Source of the DNA: Paenibacillus taihuensis
GTDB lineage: Bacteria; Bacillota; Bacilli; Paenibacillales; Paenibacillaceae
Length of the DNA stretch: 48,815 bases
Reading direction: 5' to 3'
NCBI RefSeq assembly: GCF_003386535.1
Contig: NZ_QTTN01000047.1
Location: 1 to 48,815, forward strand
A program made the position numbers and the translations under genes. The stretch's first letter is position 1. Every line of letters starts with the position of its first letter. Positions 17,941 to 25,308 of this stretch are shown in pieces. The notes below the pieces were generated by a model. That model was given only the letters and a program-made list of their open reading frames with translations. It did not search any database and had not been told where the DNA came from.

Positions 17941-20713
17941 TCACATTCATGGAAGCTACAACTGGTTTCTGGTTTGTTTGTCATTCATTATCGCATTATT
18001 TGCTTCCTATACGGGACTTAATCTGGCAAGACGGGTCGTATTGTCTGACGGTTGGAAAAGGAAGGGCTGGCTCGCAAGCGGTGCATTCATCATGGGGACA
18101 GGCATCTGGTCGATGCATTTCATTGCGATGCTGGCATTCAAGCTGCCTAGCGGAGTCACTTATGATCTGATCACAGTGCTCGTCTCGATCGGAGCTTCGT
18201 TTATCGGTTCTTTAGTGGGCTTCGGCTTTGCCAGCCTGGGTAAACAGAAGCTGTCGATGCTAATTGCAGGCGGCCTCTTCATGGGGCTTGCCATCAGCGG
18301 CATGCATTATATCGGGATGTACGCACTTACAGGAGTGGCCATTACCTACAATCCGTTGCTGCTCTCGTTCTCGATTATCATCGCGGTGCTGACGTCAATT
18401 GCAGCGCTGCTGTTCGCCTTCCGCAACAATACCCGCTATTGGATGAGCGGTCTTATTATGGGCATTGCCATTACTGGAATGCACTACACAGGGATGTCAG
18501 CGGCAAATATGTCCATACCGACGGACATGCTGGATATGCGCTCGGATATGCAGGCAGATAGTTTTCTTGAAATTGCGATCTATGTGGCGTTCGGGACGAT
18601 TGTCATCTTCGCGGTCAGCTTGATCGGGTCGATGAATGCGGATAAGAAGCTGTCTGAGCAAATGATGCTGAAGGGCTCAATTCTGGAGTCGGCCATCGAC
18701 TGCCTAATCATGTTCGACCATAAGGGGCGAATTTTTGAGTTTAACCCAGCCGCAGAGCGGATGTTCGATGTCGTGCGCGGTGAGGTTATCGGGCAGTCCA
18801 TAAGCCGGTTTCTGCTACCGGCACATATCGAGGTTCATGAGCCGGTCAATCGGATGCTGGCTCAAGGAAGTAAGTCGGTGCTCGGAGCGCGGATCGAAAC
18901 GGTTCTGTCGCGCTGTGACCAGAGTGGGTTTCCGGTGGAAATCACGGTGACCCGGATTAAGAAGGACAAGCTGCCGGTGTATACGATGTACTTGCGCGAT
19001 CTGACTGCCCGCAAGCAGGTGGAAGAGGCGCTGCGTGAGAGTGAAGAGCGCTACCGCAAGCTGATCGATTTCTCGCCGGAGCCGATAATCGTCCACAAAG
19101 ATGGGATTATTACATTCATCAATGATGCGGGACTGCAGACGTTAGGCGGCGTGGAGCAGCAGGCATTAATCGGCACGCGTATTCTGGAGCTGGTTCAAGC
19201 CGAATACCGGCAGAAAGCTCGTCTGTGGATCGCAGATGTAGAAGCTGGTGTAGCGCGAACAGATTCGATAGAGATGAAAGTCGTTCGAGCTGACGGGAAT
19301 GCGATCGATATCGAGGCAAAATCCATCCTGGTGCAGTATGGTGGAGAAACGCTGATTCAGACGATTGCCCGGGATATTACAGATAAGAAGCTCAGCGAGA
19401 ATACGATCAAGAAGCTCGCCTATTTCGATATGCTGACAGGGCTGCCGAACCGGAACTGGTTCAATATGTTTTTCCCGGAGCTGTTGCATAAAGCGAAGGA
19501 AGGAGGCTACTCGGTTGCTGTCATGTTCCTTGATCTGGACCGGTTCAAGCTGATCAACGATACGATGGGACATCTGATGGGCGATCGGCTGCTGCAGCGT
19601 TTCGCAAAACTGCTATCCGAATGTGCAGGCGGCGAGAATCGTCTTGTATCACGATTAAGCGGTGATGAGTTCGTCATTATTGTTCCAGGCAGCGGCCGCA
19701 GCGATGTGGTGAAGCTTGCAGAGACGATCATTAAACGAGTGGCTGCGCCAATCGACCTGGAAGGTCAAGCGATCTTCATTACGACAAGCATTGGCATCGC
19801 GCAGTTTCCGGATGACGGCGAGACGCCTGAAGTGCTGCTGAGGCATGCGGATTCGGCGATGTATGCCGCGAAGGAGAACGGGAAGAATCAGTTCAAGTTC
19901 TTCGAGTGGAAAATGAACCACACGAAGAACCGCCGCCTGGCTATCGAGCAGGCACTGCACGCGGCGCTTGAGGAGCGGCAGTTCCATCTGGTATACCAGC
20001 CGATCTTCCAGGCTCGGACACGGCAGATAATTAGCATGGAGGCGCTGGTCCGTTGGCAGCATCCGACGATGGGAGCGATTGGGCCGGATGAGTTTATTCC
20101 AATCGCCGAATGCACGGGCCATATTATTCCGCTTGGCGAATGGATCTTACATCAGGCGTGCAGCCAGCTTCATCAGTGGCACTGTGACGGTATGGTTATG
20201 GTGCCGATCGCAGTCAATCTATCTGTGGTGCAGTTCAATCAGGAGCGGATTGTGGAGATGATCCGAGAGACGCTGGAGCGAACGAACCTTGCGCCGGAAT
20301 ATCTCGTTCTAGAAATTACCGAGAGTATGGCAATGAACAACAATCACTCGATTATCGATCGGCTGCAGCAGCTAAAGTCGCTCGGCATCGGGATCTCGAT
20401 CGATGATTTCGGCACAGGCTATTCGTCGCTCAGCTATTTGCGGCGCTTCCCGGTTGATACGCTGAAGATCGACAAGTCGTTCGTGCATGACTTGTGCGTA
20501 TCGAGCAGCGATACGGCGATTGTGGAAGCAATCATCGCGCTGGCGAAGAGCTTGAAGCTGTGCGTGCTTGCCGAAGGCGTGGAGACGGAGCAGCAGCTGC
20601 AGATTCTAGCGCAGAAGGGCTGTACGGATATGCAGGGCTACTGGCTGTCGCATCCGCTGACGGCGGAGCAGATTGAGTCCATGTATTTGGGGGAGATGAA
20701 CCGGATCGGGTGA
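17930..20713 (+). CDS. MHYT-PAS-PAS-GGDEF-EAL c-di-GMP turnover protein
   Basis: 927 residues from GTG 17930, with GGGAGGT eight bases upstream. The N-terminal ~230 residues form a seven-helix MHYT sensor with three motifs (MHFIAM, MHYIGM, MHYTGM), thought to bind metal and sense gas or redox state. Two PAS domains follow (about 245-360 and 370-485), then GGDEF (about 495-660, motif SGDEF) and EAL (about 675-920, EALVRW, with DDFGTGYSSL later). SGDEF and EAL motifs both look potentially active. The RxxD inhibitory site usually upstream of GGDEF is not present. The architecture matches Bacillus YkoW/DgcW. A c-di-GMP riboswitch lies upstream, implying feedback by its own ligand. Confidence 0.92.
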   Translation: MAYNHIHGSYNWFLVCLSFIIALFASYTGLNLARRVVLSDGWKRKGWLASGAFIMGTGIWSMHFIAMLAFKLPSGVTYDLITVLVSIGASFIGSLVGFGFASLGKQKLSMLIAGGLFMGLAISGMHYIGMYALTGVAITYNPLLLSFSIIIAVLTSIAALLFAFRNNTRYWMSGLIMGIAITGMHYTGMSAANMSIPTDMLDMRSDMQADSFLEIAIYVAFGTIVIFAVSLIGSMNADKKLSEQMMLKGSILESAIDCLIMFDHKGRIFEFNPAAERMFDVVRGEVIGQSISRFLLPAHIEVHEPVNRMLAQGSKSVLGARIETVLSRCDQSGFPVEITVTRIKKDKLPVYTMYLRDLTARKQVEEALRESEERYRKLIDFSPEPIIVHKDGIITFINDAGLQTLGGVEQQALIGTRILELVQAEYRQKARLWIADVEAGVARTDSIEMKVVRADGNAIDIEAKSILVQYGGETLIQTIARDITDKKLSENTIKKLAYFDMLTGLPNRNWFNMFFPELLHKAKEGGYSVAVMFLDLDRFKLINDTMGHLMGDRLLQRFAKLLSECAGGENRLVSRLSGDEFVIIVPGSGRSDVVKLAETIIKRVAAPIDLEGQAIFITTSIGIAQFPDDGETPEVLLRHADSAMYAAKENGKNQFKFFEWKMNHTKNRRLAIEQALHAALEERQFHLVYQPIFQARTRQIISMEALVRWQHPTMGAIGPDEFIPIAECTGHIIPLGEWILHQACSQLHQWHCDGMVMVPIAVNLSVVQFNQERIVEMIRETLERTNLAPEYLVLEITESMAMNNNHSIIDRLQQLKSLGIGISIDDFGTGYSSLSYLRRFPVDTLKIDKSFVHDLCVSSSDTAIVEAIIALAKSLKLCVLAEGVETEQQLQILAQKGCTDMQGYWLSHPLTAEQIESMYLGEMNRIG

Positions 20714-20749
20714 GCGTTGGTGAGCTATAGGGCGCTCCCGCTGCGAGTT

Positions 20750-20859
20750 CGGTATCGTTGTTTCGCTCGCTGTTGTCCCCGAATTTCTTTAACTACCACC
20801 TTATCGGTGGGAATTCGGGGACAAAGGCGACCGCTACCGCTTCTCCACAATCGATACCG
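20750..20859. repeat. Nested imperfect inverted repeat
   Basis: CGGTATCG (20750-20757) pairs with CGATACCG (20852-20859); inside it TTGTCCCCGAATT (20773-20785) pairs with AATTCGGGGACAA (20812-20824); innermost ACCACC pairs with GGTGG around TTATC. There is no T run, so it is not a simple terminator. It could be a processed RNA structure or a small mobile repeat. Confidence 0.6.
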
Positions 20860-20924
20860 CCCTCTCCGCTCTTTGCCCCAGCAGAGCAAAAACTCACCCG
20901 ACCGGTTCGGGTAAGTGAGCAGAG

Positions 20925-20965
20925 AAACGACCTTGTGCCCGTTGGGGTACAAGGTCGTTTCATTC
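20925..20965 (+). terminator. Strong hairpin, probable terminator of the GGDEF/EAL transcript
   Basis: AAACGACCTTGT pairs perfectly with ACAAGGTCGTTT, with an inner CCC/GGG pairing, followed by TTTCATTCTC. A smaller hairpin (CTCACCCGA / TTCGGGTAAGTGAG) precedes it at 20892-20919. Confidence 0.65.
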
Positions 20966-20981
20966 TCACAACACCCAGCGC

Positions 20982-21005
20982 CTATAATGGATTTAGCCAT
21001 TATAG
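20982..21005. repeat. Perfect 9-bp hairpin
   Basis: CTATAATGG and CCATTATAG flank ATTTAG. It lies between the terminator and the family A repeat cluster. Function unknown. Confidence 0.6.
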
Positions 21006-21027
21006 AACGGCTCAAACAGGCAAATGC

Positions 21028-21175
21028 ATGAGCTATATTGGAAATATCCACTCATTGCCACCTGAAAAAAGGTCAAAATCGGTCACATGGCTGAAAATGA
21101 GTGGAGAAATCCAATATAGCGTGGCGAAACGGCTGAAAACGAGCTAAATGCGTGGAAATATCCAATATAGCTTGG
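21028..21175. repeat. Cluster of three family A repeats, one inverted
   Basis: Copy 1 (21028-21056) is inverted relative to copies 2 (21099-21124) and 3 (21151-21175). The shared core is GTGGAnATATCCAATATAGC with small differences. Flanks also resemble each other (CGGCTgAAAA... AAATGC). A fourth copy lies at 315-331. No protein reading explains them. Confidence 0.7.
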
Positions 21176-21221
21176 CAAGACGGTCGCCAAAGTCGCCACC
21201 ACCGCTGACTTCACCACCAAC

Positions 21222-21258
21222 CCAAAAACCCTTGCACCAACGGTGCAAGGGTTTTTGG
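21222..21258. terminator. Perfect 17-bp bidirectional terminator
   Basis: CCAAAAACCCTTGCACC pairs fully with its complement at 21242-21258 around AAC. A and T runs are built into the stem ends, so it can end transcription from both sides, including the cyd operon on the minus strand. Confidence 0.88.
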
Positions 21259-21280
21259 CCACTTCACGGAGCGCTTTAAG

Positions 21281-21427
21281 CTACCACTGCTCCGGCTTGC
21301 TGTAGCCGGTGGAGCTGTTTCCGCCTTCTTGGTCGAGCTCCGCGAGCGACTTTACTTCGCCGTGCGGCTTTTGGTTCTGTTTGCGGCTTTTCCATGCGTT
21401 TTCACGGCGGTTTTTCGAGGATGTCAT
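21281..21427 (-). CDS. Small basic hydrophilic protein, 48 aa, unknown
   Basis: A 48-residue reading from ATG 21427 to TAG, with AAAGGAG about ten bases upstream. It is rich in Lys, Arg, Asn and Gln near the start (SSKNRRENAWKSRKQNQK) and ends in a Gly/Ser segment GGNSSTGYSKPEQW. It has no membrane segment or Cys. It lies just before the bidirectional terminator and after the CydS-like gene, so it is probably the last gene of the cyd transcript. Family not recognised. The good ribosome site and placement support that it is real. Confidence 0.6.
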   Translation of the reverse strand: MTSSKNRRENAWKSRKQNQKPHGEVKSLAELDQEGGNSSTGYSKPEQW

Positions 21428-21499
21428 CGGTAATGGCTCCTTTGCTTAAGCAGATTCAAGTTCTGATTGCCTGGTTAGCGTGTGCGATTTTGCAGATAG

Positions 21500-21601
21500 T
21501 TATGATTTCTTCCTTGGTACTCGCGCGCCCCACCAGAACAGGAAGGCTACGGATAATACGACTACGAGCACCGGTGCGACGAAGATCAGAAAATTTTCCA
21601 T
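21500..21601 (-). CDS. cydS: CydS-like small subunit of cytochrome bd oxidase, 33 aa
   Basis: A 33-residue single-pass membrane peptide, MENFLIFVAPVLVVVLSVAF followed by LFWWGARVPRKKS. GGAGG sits eight bases before the ATG, and the gene begins 22 bases after the end of cydB. Length, the N-terminal FLI..AP segment and one hydrophobic helix match CydS, the third subunit seen in the Geobacillus bd oxidase, which packs against CydA and helps stabilise a heme. Assignment rests on size, topology, position and remembered similarity. It is too short for standard gene prediction to score well. Confidence 0.78.
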   Translation of the reverse strand: MENFLIFVAPVLVVVLSVAFLFWWGARVPRKKS

Positions 21602-21622
21602 ACAGCATGCCTCCTTGGCGGT

Positions 21623-22648
21623 TTATTTGCCTCGTTTGCCTTGCACATATTTCGTATCGAACAGGAACAGACGAAGCAGCAGATAAAGCGACGGAATGAG
21701 CAGCAGCAAACCAAGGATGAAGACCGACACAAGTGCAATCGCCATCGGTTGGCTGGTGAAGTTGTCATGAATCGTGAGATATGGGTAAAGAATATACGGT
21801 AAATGTGCCGAGCCGTAGCCATAGAATGCGAAGCCGAATTGCAGCATGACGAAAATAAACGACAGCCCAAGCCGTTTGCGCGTCCACACATGATAAAGCG
21901 CGACGAGGAAGCAGGCGAACGATAGAACAAACAGCGGTGCGTGCGCAGTCATCCGGTCAAAGTGCTCCGCGTTATGGCCGCGGATGGCGAAGAACACGAG
22001 CAGACTGCACAGAATAGTCGGACCGCTCCAGGCGAGCGCGTATTTGCGCACGACCTCGAAGGCGCCGCGGTCATTTGCTCGGTCCGCGTAGTAGCTGAGG
22101 AACATCGCCGAGATGTACAGCACGCTGACGAGCGCGAGCAGAACGACCGACCATGAGTACGTGCTTGTGAACAATTTTCGCACGAGGAACGTCACTTTGC
22201 CCGCGTTGTTCACTTCAATGTAGCCGCCTTCGGAAATGGTCATAACCGTTGACAAAGCAGCTGGAATGAGCAAACCGCTGGCGCCGTAGAGCAGCATGTA
22301 GAAGCGATTATTTTTGTTCACGCCATAGGTGTTGAACGCATAGTAAGAGCCCCGAAGTGCCAGCAGGATGACTGCGATGCTTCCCGGTACGAGTAGGGCG
22401 GTGCCGTAATAGTAAGCCGTATCCGGGAAGAAGCCGACGATGCCGACGAAGAAGAACACCAGGAAGACGTTCGTCACTTCCCACACCGGAGACAGGTAGC
22501 GCTCAATAATATTGTTGATCAGGTGGCGTTTGCCGGTGATCGTGCTGTAATAGCTGAAGAAGCCGGCGCCAAAATCAATCGATGCGATAATCAGGTAGCC
22601 GAACAGAAACGTCCAGAGTACGGTAATGCCAAGCACTTCTATGCTCAT
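21623..22648 (-). CDS. cydB: Cytochrome bd-type quinol oxidase subunit II
   Basis: 341 residues with about eight to nine membrane helices, starting MSIEVLGITVLWTFLFGYLI. It carries the family segment DFGAGFFSYY and the polar SPVWEVTNVFLVFFFVG helix. Subunit II supports CydA, which oxidises quinol and reduces O2 to water without proton pumping. Its ATG overlaps the cydA stop region by four bases, indicating translational coupling. It resembles the shorter cyanide-insensitive/Bacillus-type branch rather than the E. coli form. Confidence 0.9.
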   Translation of the reverse strand: MSIEVLGITVLWTFLFGYLIIASIDFGAGFFSYYSTITGKRHLINNIIERYLSPVWEVTNVFLVFFFVGIVGFFPDTAYYYGTALLVPGSIAVILLALRGSYYAFNTYGVNKNNRFYMLLYGASGLLIPAALSTVMTISEGGYIEVNNAGKVTFLVRKLFTSTYSWSVVLLALVSVLYISAMFLSYYADRANDRGAFEVVRKYALAWSGPTILCSLLVFFAIRGHNAEHFDRMTAHAPLFVLSFACFLVALYHVWTRKRLGLSFIFVMLQFGFAFYGYGSAHLPYILYPYLTIHDNFTSQPMAIALVSVFILGLLLLIPSLYLLLRLFLFDTKYVQGKRGK

Positions 22649-24006
22649 AGCTCGCTGCCTCCTTCAATGCCTTTTGCGGCAATTTCATCCTCAGCACGGT
22701 TGCTGCGGAACATCCGGATTAGCACCGTTACGGAGGAGAAGGCGAGCACGACATAGAGCGCTGCGAATACATAGAGCATCGTATCGACGTGGTCGGAGAC
22801 GGTTGCGCCTTCCGATGTGCGCATAATGCCGCGAAGCAGCCAAGGCTGGCGGCCGACCTCAGAGAAGATCCAGCCATGCTCGATCGTCATCATTGCCAGA
22901 GGAGCAGCGAGAATAATGCCGCGCAGAATCCATTTGTTTTCGAAAACCCGTTCGCGGCGCCGCCAGAGCAGCACCATGAATGAACCTGCGATGAGCACCA
23001 TGAGCGCAACGAAGCCCATTTTCAGATCGAATAAGTAGTGAATATAGAGCGGCGGCTGCTCGTCAGCCGGAATATCGTTCAGCCCGGTCACTTCTGCATG
23101 AGGCAGGCCGTGGGCGAGAATGCTGAGGGCGTAAGGGATTTTGAGCCCATATTTGATCTCGTTGTTGTCGGTTAGAATCCCGCCAAGAACGAGCGGTGCT
23201 TCCGTCGTCGTATCGAAATGCCACTCCATCGCAGCGAGCTTCTCCGGCTGATATTTCGCTAGAAACTTGCCTGACAAATCGCCGATGACCGCGCTGGCAA
23301 GGAGGAATACACACGAAGCGACCATCGTCAGCTTGAGCGCTTTCTTATAGTAGATATGATTGCGGCCTTTCAGGAGCGACCAAGCTGAAATAGCGGCCAG
23401 TACGAACGCGCAAGTGAGGTAAGCGGTAACGAGCACATGCGATACTTTCGTTGGCATCGCAGGGCTGAGCATAGCCCCGAACGGCGAAATATCGATGATT
23501 TTGCCATCCTTGACCGTAACGCCAGCCGGCGCATTCATGAACGCATTAACGATCGTAATGAAGGCGGCCGAAGCAGATGAACCGATAACGACGGGAATGA
23601 GCAGCCACAGGTGAGTCGTCTTCTTCTTGAATCGATCCCACGTATACAAGTAGATGCCGAGAAATATAGCTTCGAAGAAGAAGGCGAATGTTTCCATAAA
23701 TAGCGGCAGTGCGATGGACTGCCCGGCAACCCGCATGAAGCTTGGCCAGAGCAGGCTGAGCTGCAGACCGATGGCCGTTCCCGTCACGACGCCGACTGCG
23801 ACCGTAATGACGAAGCCGCGTGCCCAGCGCCGAGCCATCAGCATGTAATGCTCGTCATTGCGCCGAATGCCCATCCATTCCGCAAGCCCGATCATGAGCG
23901 GCACGCCAACGCCGATCGTGGCAAAAATAATGTGGAAAGCGAGCGTAAGCCCCGTCAATATGCGGCTGTACATAACCGGATCGTAGCTGCTTAGCAAAGT
24001 GTGCAT
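22645..24006 (-). CDS. cydA: Cytochrome bd-type quinol oxidase subunit I
   Basis: 453 residues, nine or so membrane helices. Visible landmarks are the His in TLAFHIIFATIGVGVPL (high-spin heme b ligand region), QPEKLAAMEWHF (quinol/heme region) and the conserved GRQPWLLRGIMRTSEG. The Q-loop between helices 6 and 7 is short, as in Bacillus-type enzymes. The protein oxidises menaquinol and reduces oxygen with high affinity. It is the second gene of a minus-strand operon: 46-aa membrane protein, cydA, cydB, CydS-like. A Rex-type operator lies upstream of the operon, fitting induction at low oxygen or high NADH. Confidence 0.93.
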   Translation of the reverse strand: MHTLLSSYDPVMYSRILTGLTLAFHIIFATIGVGVPLMIGLAEWMGIRRNDEHYMLMARRWARGFVITVAVGVVTGTAIGLQLSLLWPSFMRVAGQSIALPLFMETFAFFFEAIFLGIYLYTWDRFKKKTTHLWLLIPVVIGSSASAAFITIVNAFMNAPAGVTVKDGKIIDISPFGAMLSPAMPTKVSHVLVTAYLTCAFVLAAISAWSLLKGRNHIYYKKALKLTMVASCVFLLASAVIGDLSGKFLAKYQPEKLAAMEWHFDTTTEAPLVLGGILTDNNEIKYGLKIPYALSILAHGLPHAEVTGLNDIPADEQPPLYIHYLFDLKMGFVALMVLIAGSFMVLLWRRRERVFENKWILRGIILAAPLAMMTIEHGWIFSEVGRQPWLLRGIMRTSEGATVSDHVDTMLYVFAALYVVLAFSSVTVLIRMFRSNRAEDEIAAKGIEGGSEL

Positions 24007-24065
24007 ATGCGATCCCTCCCATGGATAATTGATAGGTTAATGTGATGAAGTGGAGCGAGAAAAAT

Positions 24066-24206
24066 CTATTCGAACACGTAGCGGGACAGCGAGAGCAGCA
24101 TAATGACCGCTACGCCAATACAAAGCAAAATGAGCCGTTTCTCCTGTTTGACGATGCGATTGCGGCTTCGGCTTCGGTCATTCGGATCAAAGTCATTGCT
24201 GGTCAT
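24066..24206 (-). CDS. Small single-pass membrane protein, 46 aa, first gene of cyd operon
   Basis: Reading from ATG 24206 to TAG gives a basic, Arg/Asp-rich N-terminus (DPNDRSRSRNRIVKQEKR) and one helix (LILLCIGVAVIMLLSL). GGAAGGG precedes the start. It lies about 30 bases downstream of the predicted transcription start and 59 bases before cydA, so it should head the operon. Function is unknown; it may be an assembly or regulatory microprotein of the oxidase. I do not recognise a named family. Confidence 0.65.
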   Translation of the reverse strand: MTSNDFDPNDRSRSRNRIVKQEKRLILLCIGVAVIMLLSLSRYVFE

Positions 24207-24244
24207 AGGGGCATCCCTTCCTTCGTACAGTAGTTTCTGGTTCT

Positions 24245-24276
24245 ATTATAATCAGAACTTGTGATTTTTTTCACAT
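24245..24276 (-). promoter_or_regulatory. cyd promoter with Rex-type operator
   Basis: On the minus strand a perfect -10 TATAAT (24250-24245) follows a 17-base spacer from a weak -35 TGAAAA (24273-24268). Over the -35 and spacer lies TTGTGA-TTTTTT-TCACAT (24259-24276 on +), one base from the symmetric Rex consensus TTGTGA-N6-TCACAA. A further half-site TTGTGA is at 24280-24285. Rex represses when NADH/NAD+ is low and is known to control cyd genes in Bacilli. Confidence 0.8.
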
Positions 24277-24330
24277 GATTTGTGACGAGCGTATGAATTG
24301 TTTGACAGGGATGAACATTGTTTGAACGAC

Positions 24331-24400
24331 TGATGAGGGAAATTAAAGTTTGTTAGTGGAAAATAAAGTTTGTTAGAGGAAAATAAAGTGTGTTAGTGGG
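24331..24400 (+). repeat. Repeat family B: three tandem ~20-base units
   Basis: After TGATGAGGGAAATT come three units of the form AAATAAAGTTTGTTAGnGGA with single changes. Related copies occur near 28849-29010 (other strand) and 38158-38225. The flank GATGAGGGAAATT is shared. The stretch from here to 24643 holds no gene; a partial match (AAAACATTA and GAGGGAAATAAAA on the minus strand) lies near 24580-24600. Confidence 0.7.
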
Positions 24401-24643
24401 GCAACAAACAATCAAAAGTGTGGTTTTTAGCAACTATTTGTGTGAAGAACTTTGTAAAAAGATAAACAAAAGATGAATTCTGATGAAGTCACCTCTTTGA
24501 TTTATAAGGATCACTTAAAAATAGGACTGCTGTTCTTATCAAAAATTTCACGCAAAATGAATTCTAGAGATTTATAAGCGTAATGTTTTATTTCCCTCGG
24601 TTACTAGCTCCACATCCAAAAAGTTAAATAAGCGATCTTATTT

Positions 24644-25066
24644 TTAGTCCTCTAATTGTTTGCCTAAGTCATAAAGCATTTTTGTCATATTTCTGCCTTC
24701 TTCTTTACCCAAAATTGCAACATATCGGCGAAATAGACTCTTCCATGCTTCTCTGATGACTTCCATACGCTCAATTCCTAAAGTTGTAAGCTCAACTCGC
24801 GACATCTTTCCTTCGCTCCGAGTTATAACAAGACCCTTATAAGCCAACTTTTCAATGAAACGGGTAATCGTCGAAGGAGTAACATGTAACGCTTTGCCCA
24901 ATTCTTTCTGGGTGATGCCAGGCTGCTCCTGCACGGCCATCATCATAAATGCATACGTCGGAGATAAGCCGGTAGGTTTGAACTCCTCTTCAGCCATTTT
25001 GGTAATTGCCCGATTCAGCAGATTTGATGCAAAGAACATGCAGTTTTGAAAATAGCTTTCTAACAT
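24644..25066 (-). CDS. MarR-family transcriptional regulator
   Basis: 140 residues from ATG 25066, which has AAGGAGG seven to eight bases upstream. In-frame sequence further upstream to 25339 is not credible coding. The winged helix is seen as GITQKELGKALHVTPSTITR (helix-turn-helix) followed by FIEKLAYKGLVITRSEGKMSRVELT (wing). Cysteine C9 near the N-terminus could act as a redox or electrophile sensor. It is divergent from two quinone reductase-like genes, the arrangement of MarR repressors that respond to quinones, diamide or phenolics in Bacilli. Its control of those genes is inferred. Confidence 0.87.
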   Translation of the reverse strand: MLESYFQNCMFFASNLLNRAITKMAEEEFKPTGLSPTYAFMMMAVQEQPGITQKELGKALHVTPSTITRFIEKLAYKGLVITRSEGKMSRVELTTLGIERMEVIREAWKSLFRRYVAILGKEEGRNMTKMLYDLGKQLED

Positions 25067-25235
25067 CTGCGCACCTCCTTTTATTCGACAAAATGGTTGC
25101 ACAATCAACTCTACACCGTTCACAGAATCAATGTCAACTCTAAGAGCCGCTATCGCAGAGTCGGTGGCATTCCTATCGAGAAGTCGAGAGGATTTGAAAT
25201 ATCTATCAATATCTTTTCCAGCAAAGGTTTTTATG

Positions 25236-25264
25236 TTGACAATGTGATTTCGATTATTTATTGT
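25236..25264 (+). promoter_or_regulatory. Candidate sigma-A promoter for the quinone reductase genes
   Basis: A perfect TTGACA (25236-25241), a 17-base spacer and TATTGT (25259-25264). A short dyad GTTG-N6-CAAC lies near 25093-25106 on the regulator side and could be a MarR site. Confidence 0.5.
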
Positions 25265-25308
25265 TGTTTGTGCATGCAAATGTATTTCGAAAAGAAGGGA
25301 TAACAATA

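Noticed and set aside
20714..21280. Short open frames in the hairpin and repeat region
   Set aside because: They run across perfect hairpins and repeats and lack ribosome sites and conserved motifs.
24331..24400. Possible CRISPR array from the ~20-base tandem repeats
   Set aside because: Units are adjacent with no unique spacers, too short, and no cas genes are present.
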